A stretch of 64,000 nt of DNA, from assembly GCA_013397845.1 (NCBI GenBank), contig VZTG01010316.1:856496-920495 (forward strand), read 5' to 3'. The position numbers were made by a program, and so were the translations under genes. This document shows positions 52,701 through 64,000 of the stretch, piece after piece; the stretch's first letter is position 1, and every line of letters begins with the position of its first letter. This stretch comes from Melanocharis versteri (taxonomy: Eukaryota; Chordata; Aves; Passeriformes; Melanocharitidae). The notes beneath the pieces are model-generated. The model did no database searches, had not been told where the DNA came from, and saw only the letters and a program-made list of their open reading frames with translations.

Positions 52701-55700
52701 GCATTTAAACAAATTATACATCTGTTGTTACACTTAAAACCATTTCAATAACGAAAAGTCTTGGCTTGTTTGTCTCACTTTTTAGGAAGACAAGAGAATA
52801 CAAGAAAAAACATACCTAGATGCTTCAGTTAGCCTTGATCATTAACTATAAAAGAGTTATGTATGTAATGCATTGCCATTACATTTACATTCTAGGATTT
52901 TTAGGAGAACTGTACCAAAATAAATATAAAGTATGCATGCTAGAGATAAGTAAGGATCCTAAAGTGCCTTCTGTAACACTGTGTAAAAACTACATCCCAT
53001 TATGGAAACCTTAAAATCAAGCCCATGCATTTAATTACTCCTAACTTTTCATAAAGCCAATTTTTAAGAATTTTAATTCCTATGTCTATAATACATAGGA
53101 AAAAAAAATATTGAAAACTTAAAAAAAAAATATGTTTAAATGTAGAGAATTTAGAGATTTATTTTGAAAGTTCTGAACTGCTTTTACACAGTGCACATGC
53201 ACATCCTGTGGTTGACATTTATGGCGCCTGAAAAAACCACTTTTATTCTCAAAGTTGAGCAAACAATATCTGCCATAAGAAGCGTAGGTTTTTAAAAGAG
53301 ATTGTTCAGATATGGTCATATGTAGAATACTTGCTCCCCTTGATAACTCCAATTAATCTTTTTACCTTACTAAATTTTACTCCTGCCAGCACTTTAGAGC
53401 CAACAAAATCATAGGATAGTAAGTGGGGCTCTATTTGGCCAAGAACTGGTAAACTGAATTCTTAAATAATTTCTAGATGAATAACCAACCTCTGCCACCT
53501 AAACCAATCGCATTCCAGCACAAAAAAGAGATAAAGGCTGACATATACAGAAAAACAAACAAACAGTCAAATCCCTGCTCATAACCAAGTAATACTTCTA
53601 TCTCTTCAGAGTATTGCTAAAATAATTTAGTTTTTAAAGTACTGAAAAATGATAAGCATTGTTCATATCATACTGTATCAGTGGTGTTATAATATTCTGA
53701 AAAATAACTACACTTCGCAGTGTTTAATGTAACAGATGCTAAATCTTATGTTTGAATGAAAAATATTTTGCATGTAAGTAACTACCACTGCTAGTTAGGA
53801 AGTACAACAAAAAGAAAAAAACAATATTATGAAAAGAACCAAAGAAATAGTGCCTTCATCCTTCTACACTGAGGCCTAACATCCTCTGTATCTGTTGCAG
53901 TCTGGAGTCTGACAAGCTGTCCTTGCATCCAAAATGCTTTCCTTAATTTTAGAAAAAGATAGCAGATTTGTAACCGATTAATCTTGATATGTTTGCAAAC
54001 AATGTTAGTTGACTGAACACACTAGAAATACTTTTGAATGATATCAATGTGATGCTCAAATTTTTCAGCTTGAAATTAATTCTTTAATTTCAGGACTAGC
54101 AAAAACAAACATGCTCAAAGGGCAAACAAAAACTCTACAAGGTGTTAAAATTCATTGGATAATTTTCATTTCCCCAGCTGAAATATAGGTGAGTAGTTGT
54201 GCCAACATACAAGCCATGCTTTTCAGCTTTATCTCATTTTCTAATTATTTTGCTTTAATGCTTTTTTCCCCTTACACCTCATTCCATGCTATTTACTAAT
54301 ACTAATATTATGGCAGCATTCTAAGACTGAAATTTTAGAATATGTAGATTAAACTTCTGAATCATCAGAGCATCCCTTCATTGCAGAGTTATATGCAATT
54401 TCTACACTTACTCAGTGGTTGTCACTTGTGATAATCTTTAAAGTCTGACTGGACCACTGTAGCTGGCAACAAATGTGAAAATCTTTACTGAGTTTAAAGA
54501 AAATGTTCTGGTTTTACTGTCAACAATTTAACAAGAGACATCTTTCTGTTATTGCCTCTAGCAAATCCAGATGCCGTAATTAATGCTGTAGAAAGTACAA
54601 CAGGCGATCCTCCCTTTCCCCTGGAAGGAACTTATAGAATCTGAAAAAAAAAAAGATGAAATCAGGTAGCCCTGCATCTGAGAATGGTCCTTTAGAGTAG
54701 TCTGTGATGGTTTTTAGCACAGAGACTCTAATTCAGGGACAGAAAAAAACAGCATTTTTTTTCTTTTTTTTTGACATTGACGGGGTATAAACCAGGGCTA
54801 TACTTTCCTATATTTAGAAATAAAAATCTTAATGAGTTATTTGCACACTCTCTTGTGGACATCTTGTTTTCCTAACCATATTGGTGAAATGCAAAGCGCT
54901 CTCCCACACAGAGAAATAAATGCATTTTTTTAAAGAAGCAGAACAAGTACTTTAAATCTACATTCTCTGAATTCAGTTCTTGTAACAACAAAGTTACAAG
55001 CATTTTCCCATGGGAGAAATCAATATGTTTCAGTACATAATGTAATTAAATTAGGGAGATCATCAATACAAGAGAGTATTTAAAAACAAGTTATGTATAC
55101 TGATGTCTAAATGCGAGATGATTCAACTATATCCCATTCTAAATGTAAGGAAAAAAAATGTTTAATAAAATGTCTAATAACTAAATTAAAACCTGACTTT
55201 AATGAAGAATTCAGCAGGTATGATATAGGTGTGCATTTTAAAGAGAGAATTTTGTACAGTTTAGCTCCCACTTACACTAGAAATTACACTCAAATACAGT
55301 AAATGGAATTAGAATACAGCTCTCAATTTCTGTGATAACTCCTGGAAACTATTTAATTTATGTAGCAGATGTTCACTGAAATGAGTGCCACGCCACTTAG
55401 CCTTCTAAAAACTGCTGAATGAAGCAGCTATTCCTAATTGCTCTCCCACTGTTACCTAATTTGTTCCTCCCAGATTGCAGTGTGTAGGCTGACCTGAACA
55501 ATCTATCCATGTGTCCTTCTTGGAGGTGTGGATACATGACACATGGCTTTGGGTTATTTTCCAATGTAACTCTGAGATGGCAGGTCTGGCTAGTTAACTT
55601 GTGAGCATTTGCAAAGCTTGATCTCATCTGACATGCTTAAGAAGCAAAGCCTCACTGAACCGCATACGAAACAAGGAGCTAAGCTATACTTTGGCTCCCA

Positions 55701-58700
55701 AGGCCTCAAAAAGTCAGGATCAGAAATGTATGAACTGCTATGCTACAACATATCAGGATGATCACCCAACATAACTCACATTTAAATGTACACATTGATT
55801 TCCACTGTTGGATATGGTTTTGCTTGGCTTTAATATTAGTCAAAAATATTCCGCAAAATGAACCCTCATGTTTTGGACTCCAAGCTGCTGGCCCTGGTGC
55901 CCATCTCCAGAATTCTGTTTAGAAGCAGCACTATCCTCACCATCTTTTACGTTCAAAGCTGATTTTCCTGCCTCTTTGGAAGATTGTATTTCTCACACGT
56001 TTCACACATTACAGCACACATTAGGTGCTCGAAGTGAAACTATCATCTGGTTACCACCGAGCTTCACCGCGAAAGTGAGCAACTACAGGTCATGGTGCAC
56101 GTGAATGGTGGAAGAGCAAGATTCTTCCCACGTTTCCAGAAGTACCGTGTCTGCCTCTGGCACTGTCATGCCTGAAGCAAGGAGGGAGGTGATCACTCCT
56201 GGGGGTGCAATTTATCCTTCCCTTGAGACATCTGAAAAAACATTTATGCTGGATTCAGCCAGAGCTCAGGGGATGTGGTAGCACACATGCTGGAGGGTAT
56301 TCTTGCCTCTTTTCTTCCTGTCACTTTGGGAATCCATAGTGTTAGATATAATTTAGCATTAAATGTGCAATTTCAAACAAATTCCTTTCAGATGGATACA
56401 TCAACAAAACTGAAAATGAAACCAAGCCCAGTAACAAAACCCAGGTTTCTACCTCAGTGTGCAAATTCTCACCAGTATGGTCTTGCCTATTTACTTCTTC
56501 ATCAAAAGCTACATAAGGAAAAAGATAAATTTGAACAATTTCTGAATTGATAAAATTTCCCTAGTTTTTAATTTGTTGACAAATGTACTTCTCTGGCAAC
56601 AGAAAATTCTATTTTTTGCTTCCAGAGCAGAAGATACTGAGCAAAAGAATCATTTTAAGACAATGTTATGTGTATGAAGACTATGTTTAGTCTATTGCAT
56701 TTTGAAATTTAATTTCTTTCTCCAGATCATTACATGAGAGTTTAGAAACAATCTTCCACTTATTCACACAAAATAACATCTTCAAAGACATTTACAAAAT
56801 CTATTAATGCTTTCAGGTTGCAGTGAACATTTGGAAATGGTAATTATAGAACTGTGATAACTAACTTAAAGTTCAAGAAGACATGATTGGCACAATAAAT
56901 AATTGGTTTGCTCCTACTTAATCTACATTAATGTAAACAATAAATCTTCTCTTAAATAAAGATTGTGTGAATCTTCATTTATCTTTTATGACAAGAGAGC
57001 AAAGGTTGTAGCTTAATGAATGGAAAGAAGCAACAAGGTCAGATTTAAAAGCCTCAAAGGTCAAATTTCTGACATCTCTGAACACTGAAAAAAAACCCCT
57101 AACATGGTAATTACTATTTTGGTCAAGCCACTGAGGTCTATTTTCTGTTTCAAAAAGAAAGGGAAAAAGCACTATACTTCAGAAACTTGAGAACCAGCAC
57201 TTGGTACATACAGTCTGTAACATATACTTCCCTGTATTACAGACTCCTTCCATCACAGGAATAAAATACAGGATACAGCAATGAGAATTCCATTTGAGAC
57301 ATCACACGTCTATTAAGTAGCCAGCACATATCCACACCTGGAAAGTGTTTAGGGAAAAAAAGCAACAAGCAGTCTCTCCTAAAACTGTGACACTGCCAGA
57401 CTTTGAATCTAAAATATTTCCAGGGATTGCTATTCCTGAACCACTCCAGGTTTGGTGAAATTACAAGTAGTTCTGAATCTTTGCAGACAATGGGAACACA
57501 GGCACTGACAAAAGGTCCAAAGCCACATAATTTTATTTTACATATGCATTGATTTTTGCCCAAATGGAAGACCTCTGTCATCTAACAGGGTTATCCATAG
57601 ATTCAAAGAGCTGATCAGGGTCATTAATAACAATAGTATACTGATCATCATTCCAATAGGACTTGACAATGGCTTTTTTTCAAAGTGGATACTAATGTAT
57701 TGATGCCTCTGAAGTTCATTACAGCAGTAATAAATCATTAGCCTCCAGAAAATGATTTATAAGTTGGTTAAAATGCATTAGAATGGACTGTCGAGCTACT
57801 CTACTGAGATGATGAGGCTAGTACTAAAGATTTTTTTTCAGGTTCTCTAACAAAAATGGTGATGACTCAAAGTAATCATATCACAAAGACAAAAATAAAA
57901 CAAATCACTGTAATGATTTACTTTAATAGCATGTTTCAATCTTCATAAAAGGGTGAGTGAATTTTACTTTGAACTGCTGGATACATTCTTTTTATTCAGT
58001 GCTGGCAGCAAACTCTTAACCTACAAAGCTCCAGTACTGACCCCAGTGATTATATTTGTGTTTACTTTTACCAAAAGAAGGGTACTGTGTGTGTAACTAT
58101 GGTTACTCTGCACGGGTGCCTGTGTAATAACAGTTTATTATAATGTATAAGTAGCTTGTCAGGCATGCAGCTCTAAGACATAAGATTAGCAATGATAATA
58201 TCACAGGAAGTATATGGGCCACAACTTGATACTCGCAATGTTTATGTTATGCAAATCTTTTACTGTATCACATACACTACTTCTAGTTACTACTTAAGTA
58301 GCTTAACTACAGCTCAGACCTATCAATGTGCAACTACAAAATTTTTTACTTTCACATATGCATTTAATTAACACCCATCGAACACTGAACAGTTTATTCA
58401 TGGTATTTAGCAAACTTCATATTAAGCCCAACACTCATTCTCACAGGTTCCTCTGCAACATTACTGCAGTCATGCTAGAGGCTTAATAAATGAGCCTTTA
58501 AACAGGGTAGGTGACCAGTCCCCTCCTTGGCCACCACACACACCTCGTTCCCAAGGGGCTGTGCAGGCCTGGCACCTCGTGCTCTTTTTTGTTGCTGCCT
58601 GCTGGGAGCATTGCACGGCCACACAGCTTGGGAGGTGTGCAGAAAGACCCACACAGGACAAGGCAGGATTGCAGCCTCATCATTTGGAGAGGCACAGGCA

Positions 58701-61700
58701 TTGCTGTCTTTCCCTCTGGGACCATGCACAGGATGACAAAGATGGGTTGGGAGAGGCACAGGTGGTCATGCTGCTCCTTCGACCCAGGTGCTGGCGAGTA
58801 AAGACAGCACTTGGACAGACACAAATGCCACCATGGCTCTGAGTTTCCATGAAAAGCTATTCCTACTTCTGTTTTCTTCTTCCTGCAGAGTATTGTGCCT
58901 AAGTGTCAGATATAAGCCCCAAGTGACTTGTCTTTACCCATTTGAACAGTCCTTGCTTGAGAAAGTAGCTCTTACACAAGGAGCCTTTCAAGACTAAATA
59001 CATTAAAGGCTTGTCTGTAATGCCAGGAGTAAAATAAAATAACGCCTTCTGGAAATACATGATAAGAATTATTATGAACCCTACAGAAGACAACACAATA
59101 ACATGTTATCCTCTCTCTGTAATTCAATTATAAGGGTGCATTGCATAAGGGCCATGAAACATTTAGGACCAGATATTCAAAAGGCCAAGTCTGTATGTTT
59201 ACAAGCTCAATTTTGTGTTTGCAGTCTGAAATGGGAGGAGCTGTGCTTCTATCTAACTAATCTGGCTCTCTTAAGATATCATTAGAGGTAGAAGTACTTT
59301 GGAAATAAGAATGCCTGCAAACAAAAGAACAAGGTGATCTGAATAGCTTTGAATAGTATAGCTAGCAGCACTAATGTTATAAGATAATTTCTCTTCCTGT
59401 ATTTACAGTGGAATCTCTACAGGCCAATTCCCCTTTCTTTAATTTGTAAGAAATCCCCCACAGGAGCATGACAGGTTCCTCTGAGTGCAGAAAGAGAGGG
59501 GTGGGCATGTAGTCAAACTTACAGAAGGTTGGGGGATTTTTTAATTGCAAATTAAAAATGCCATTTTGCACAAAATGGAGCTCTCAGACCAGCCAACATG
59601 GATGGGTAGAATTAAAACATCCCACTGACAATTTCATCCCATGTAAGCACTTGGTGAGAACCAGAAAATATAACCTTAAAATGTGATCATTTTACTCTTA
59701 GTTAACATTTCACTGGTGTATTTTAAAAAGCTTTTCCTCCACAGAGGCAAATGGTAAAATAAGGATGCCAAAAGTATAAATGAACACTTGCACATGCTAA
59801 CAAAGAAATCACCAACTAAGTAACCAGCACAGAAGTCTTCAAAAAGTCATGAAAATATGCTTAAAGACTTCTAAAAAGGAGAGAATCTCTATTAGAAATG
59901 CCAGAAGAAAATGTTTAGCTGGTTCTAGTTGGATCCAGCTGATGTGTATGTTTTGGAACAAACCCCACGTCTCTTACATGGCTATGAAATTACATCTCAC
60001 AAAGACTCCTTGAACTATCCCAAATCCAGGCAGTACTTTAATACTTGATAAGCATAATTTGGCACAGAACAGGACAACTACTAGTGGCCAACACAAGCTC
60101 AATAGCACATAATGAGAATTTTTCACCCATTCAAGACAGGGCACACAACTTGCTGGCCAGGTTACCTTTAGAATGATTAAAGTAGTTCAAATCACGTCAA
60201 TCGTATCTGGCAGGAACACTAGCCAAAATTTCCCTAACTCTGTGCTGCTGCTACATCCAGATACAATTCTAGCAGAACAAACTTTCCACTTGGCACTCTG
60301 CTTATGTCCAGTCTTTGCAAATGAGTCTGTGGCAGTTTTCAATTCCTGCTACTGGACTGCTCCTCCAGCCAGGAGTGGATGGTTTAGTGGGCTTGTAAAA
60401 ACATACAAGGACTGAAGAGCGGGTACAAATCTCACCATGCAAGTTATAAAATCTTCACAAAAGTATCTTTATTCACGCCAGGAAAAAAGCCAGTGGCAAA
60501 ATAGACAACAATCTGGCTCACTGCACAAATGCCTCCCAACAACCAAGACAATAAACAAATGATTCTAATGCCAAAGTAAAAGTTCTGCCATGGACTGTGG
60601 TTGAAAACTCTTCAGTTAAACTAAAAGGAATCAAAGACATTAAATGCCTCTCCATACTCATTCACTGTAAAACTCGTGTTATCACAGTTTTAATAAACCT
60701 AAATCAAAGAAGGACAACATCTGATGCATGCTGCCTATTGCAATTTTCTGGGGTCCAGGGAAATGCTACCATCAGGATAAAATCTAAAATTATGGACTCT
60801 AGAACTAATGAAATGCAAATGATTTCCCTGGAGCTGAGAGCACTGTTTACTTCCTCCAGCAAACATACGTATGAAGAGCTAAGTGAAAAGACACCGCAAG
60901 ACAACATCTCCTGGCATCAGGAATGAGTCTGAGCCTCACAGGATAGATTTTGGACAGCCCTCCAGCTGCTCAGAGTGCTCCCCCGCAGGCCACCACTATC
61001 CTTCATGAAGCAGTTTGAAGGATCTCCACATTTCCCAGGCATTTTTTACTACCACATGCTCCTCACTACTGACCCTATAAACCTGTAGCCCCACTTCTTG
61101 AACCGTGCCAGCAACCAGGAGGATTCTGATTATGCTGTCCTAACCCAGCACACCTCTTGAGGAGGATTCTCTGGGTACCACATTCAGCCTAAGGAAAGGT
61201 GGGATGGCCCACGAGCAGAAGTGCATAGGCATACATCAGGGCACAACATTGCACAGATACACAAAGACACAGCATAAATTCTTGATTGCTTTTATAGCCC
61301 ATTCTCTCCATAGGGGAAAATTTTGGCCCTTTATACTCTATCTAACACAAACACCTACCACCACCTCCTCCAAGTGGAATGTGCACCTGCAATTGTTGGG
61401 TGATAAAAGACATTTATCTCAATCTGCTCTGGAAAAACTGACAATGAATGAAGATGAGAAATCCTCGATTAAGACCTGGGAAGCAGAGACTGGCACAAAT
61501 TTATGAGTTTTTTTTTATAATATCTGTATTGTTTGGTAGTGTGGGTTTTTTTCCTGTACTCGGATACAATAAATGTAATCCTTCAACTCAAATTCTGCAT
61601 TGAGGAAGAATACAGAAGCAGAATAGCTTCTGCTTTCTCTAATGAAACAAACAGGTATAAGGTTAAGAAAATGCATTAACTTCACAATGACAAAGGTAAA

Positions 61701-61855
61701 GCAGATAATTTATTTGTACAAGGGATCCATAATACAGGATTTTTAAGTACAAAAGACTTTTTACATACAACATTTTGAATCCCACCACTCTATTTTACCG
61801 CACCCTCTAAAGACTATGTGCTGGTAATGCAGATAAACATCTTTCCCCCCATTTC

Positions 61856-61911
61856 AGACAGAGAAATTTCTCAAGCAAAAGAGGTACAGACAGAAATTTC
61901 TCTAGCAAAAG
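61856..61911 (+). repeat. Direct duplication of about 26 bp containing a palindrome
   Basis: Two neighbouring copies of a block of the form CAGACAG-(AG)AAATTTCTC-(A/T)AGCAAAAG lie at 61856-61881 and 61887-61911. The first contains the perfect 12-bp palindrome GAGAAATTTCTC (61861-61872), the second a shortened AGAAATTTCT version. Confidence 0.75.
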
Positions 61912-62883
61912 TAAAAACCAAAATAAGAGCACTCCTGTGCATAACAAAGGTCTAACTCTAAGTCCATCAGAAGCCTTGCAAGCCTTTCCAAATATTTTTA
62001 TGGGATTTGAATCATGACCTAGAAGACTTCAGAGTAGCTTTCTCTGTCAGTTATTAAGTCCTCAATCTGATCTCTTCTTCCATCTTTCACTTTAACCTGT
62101 CTGTAGTTTGCACAGTGACCCTGTCAGAGGAACTATGTGAATTGCACAGAAATGCAATGGAAGCATGAGAACTTCTCAGAAGGATCCTTCAGCAGTTCAC
62201 CAGAGACATCATGTCTCCGTTCTGTACTTAGTGCAGTGGGCAGTAAGGCTAAAGATGGAGATATGAAAACATTTTAACATGATTTTTCAAGTAAGGATAG
62301 CTTTGCCGATTGCATATGCTTGGAAACCTGAAGGTTCAGGGCTGGGAAATCAGACATGAAAGACCTCATATTCCCTCTTTCATATTAACACTAAATACTC
62401 TTCACTATTTTTTCCATCTTTAACTCAAAATGACAGATTTTTACTTGATCTTCTATATTAACACCCAAGGAATCATTTCTCCTTTCAGATATGTACACAC
62501 ATTATCCTTGATGGTAATGTCAGTATGAAAGCAGAATTCACATCAATCATTAAACTTGTAAATTCATATTTGACTGTGATACTCTTCTACTCTGCATGTA
62601 CATGAATAAGTACTGCGGAATACTATGATTTACATTTCCTAGTAGATGGATGTCCTTCTAACTACCTGAAATGACACATTTAACTGTTTGGGCAACTAAG
62701 AAATTATGCAAAAAAAATGTTAAAATATACAGACTGATACTAAGCTGAAAAATGAAAATACAGTCCTATTTTAAAAGGAAATGAAATATCTACCTAGGTA
62801 AATGGACATTATGCCATACACAACTACTTTCTATGTTTTGGAATAGCTGCTTTTCAAAACTTGACATGGGCAGTTTCTTCGCC

Positions 62884-62897
62884 TTTTTTTTTTTTTT
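62884..62897 (+). repeat. Poly-T run (14 T)
   Basis: Fourteen T residues followed by CCCC. It is a low-complexity intron feature and encodes Lys or Phe runs in overlapping chance frames. Confidence 0.8.
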
Positions 62898-64000
62898 CCC
62901 CTCTGCTGCTGGCCATTATATCAGTTTTTGACACACACTCTGAACCAAGCTTGAGATTTTGTTTTACCATATGTCTCCTTCTGATGGCTAAATGTGCTAG
63001 TCGTTTTAGCCAATATTTTAAAGGACTTGGCATAAACCTAAATAGCAATTGTAAAGATGATAGGAGAAAGTTGTCTTTGACTAAAACAGGAGGCATTAAG
63101 ACCCTGAATCAGCATCTATGTTGTCAAGAATTGCACTAAATAGAAATTTCTAAGGATTCTTCATTTACTAGTGAGAATAGTGAGAACGTATTAGCTGCCT
63201 CTCTGGTCACTGCCCAAAATTTGCCAACATTTTCTAGTTGGTAATGCAGCAAGGCAGCATTTCTTGGCATGTCTGTGCAAAGTGAAAATAATATCACAAG
63301 GTGGTTTTCTTGGCTATGACACTCCCAACAGACTGCAGCATGTGTCAACAGAAAAACCAGAGTGACATGCCTTCCACTTTAAGCGACAGATACATTACAT
63401 GCCAGAAAACAGCAAAAATATCCTTTTTAATGTAACCACTAAAAAGATATCTAAAATTTGATCTATGAAACAGTTCTACCAAATAAACCATGTTCACTCC
63501 TGATGTGTTTGACTGTATTTAGATTACTTATTATATAAAGATCATTATCCTTGATATAAAACTGTCACATATTAAAAAAGACCCTATATGCAGATAAAGG
63601 TTCCCCAGAGAGCATCTCAAACCCACACCGTATTCCAGAGCTCTGTATCTCATATTTGGGGCTTTTGAGTTAACCAGAAGTCATACAAAAGTACATGTAA
63701 CCAGACAGCTCGTTATTGACTTTGTTTCTGAGGAGGCTTATGTACATTATTTATTCAGGGAGCTGTAAGAAATAGAGTGCTCTTATGCAACATGCTTCAC
63801 ATTTGACAGATTCACATAAATGTATGCAGTGGATATGTCAGTGCATTTGGTCAAATCACATCCTGATTTTATTATATTCATGCAAAAAATGCATTAGGCA
63901 TGTTGCTCTGATAAAACAAGTTCTTTTGGAAGAGGGCCACAGCCAAAGCACGGCAACAGTTTTGTGGTTACAGCTATATTCACACACAAATGTATACTTT

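Larger units (their letters stand above)
1..64000 (-). other. TOX: TOX gene, internal part (introns 4-8 with exons 5-8)
   Basis: The whole window appears to lie inside one minus-strand gene. Four exons in the correct order, all phase 0 and all with GT/AG boundaries, encode consecutive segments of TOX. TOX is a nuclear DNA-binding factor needed for CD4 T-cell, NK and innate lymphoid development and is linked to T-cell exhaustion (known for mammals; inferred here). Introns measured from the splice sites are 6,698 bp (5-6), 11,781 bp (6-7) and 12,923 bp (7-8). At least 24.4 kb of intron precedes exon 5 and at least 7.2 kb follows exon 8. Long introns are usual for this gene. Exon numbers rest on memory of the human gene. 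No start codon, stop codon, promoter or polyadenylation site of TOX is in the window. Confidence 0.93.
39600..64000 (-). other. TOX: TOX intron 4 (partial)
   Basis: At least 24.4 kb of intron upstream of exon 5. It has three CR1 fragments (41929-42159, 43868-44335, 45756-45930), T/G low complexity near 47.8 kb, a TTCTG repeat near 48.33 kb and an A19 run at 49686-49704. A T14 run is at 62884-62897, and a small tandem duplication lies near 61.86 kb. Two patches (about 41.3-41.7 and 58.5-58.8 kb) are richer in GC and have overlapping frames on both strands with no recognised product. I looked for the preceding TOX exon (an N-terminal segment with a PQNMDLP-like motif in mammals) and did not find it. 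Confidence 0.75.

Noticed and set aside
1..64000. tRNA, snRNA, CRISPR array or bacterial-type operon
   Set aside because: Scanning for tRNA T-loop motifs, U6/7SK/Y RNA starts and regularly spaced repeats gave nothing convincing. The sequence is animal intron DNA.

Overview
The window is a piece of a vertebrate nuclear genome, almost certainly a bird. It is AT-rich and intron-dominated. It carries five fragments of CR1 (chicken repeat 1) LINEs with the typical avian 3' end, and no Alu-, B1- or L1-like repeats were noticed. Whether it is chicken, another landfowl or a passerine cannot be decided from the sequence alone.

The only gene I can support is TOX (thymocyte selection-associated HMG-box transcription factor) on the minus strand. 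Four internal coding exons are present, read right to left: 39599-39321 (93 codons), 32622-32392 (77 codons), 20610-20530 (27 codons, too short to stand out as an open frame) and 7606-7220 (129 codons). Each has a consensus AG acceptor and GT donor, and all junctions are phase 0. Joined in order they give an uninterrupted 326-residue stretch that matches mammalian TOX in order and content: Ser/Pro-rich acidic segment, Lys-rich linker, HMG box split across two exons, then the Pro/Gln-rich C-terminal domain. By comparison with human TOX (526 residues, from memory) they correspond to exons 5-8 of 9. The upstream exons (1-4) and the last exon (about 62 codons plus 3' UTR) were not found and should lie beyond 64000 and before position 1.

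Layout from left to right: 1-7219, start of the last intron with one minus-strand CR1; 7220-7606, exon 8; 7607-20529, intron 7 with a CpG-rich LTR-like segment near 11.75-12.15 kb, a (GTTT)n tract near 16 kb and AT-rich hairpins; 20530-20610, exon 7; 20611-32391, intron 6 with poly-A/T runs; 32392-32622, exon 6 with the core of the HMG box; 32623-39320, intron 5 with a CR1 that keeps remains of its reverse-transcriptase ORF end; 39321-39599, exon 5; 39600-64000, 24.4 kb of intron 4 with three CR1 fragments, short tandem repeats and two locally GC-rich patches.

Nearly all other open frames behave like chance frames in AT-rich intron. The longest unexplained ones (about 130-150 codons) are close to the number expected from the stop-codon frequency. 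I found no RNA gene, CRISPR array, operon or new multi-gene system. The items in Part 2 are modest: possible regulatory or structured elements, a possible endogenous retroviral LTR, and two weak protein-like patches.
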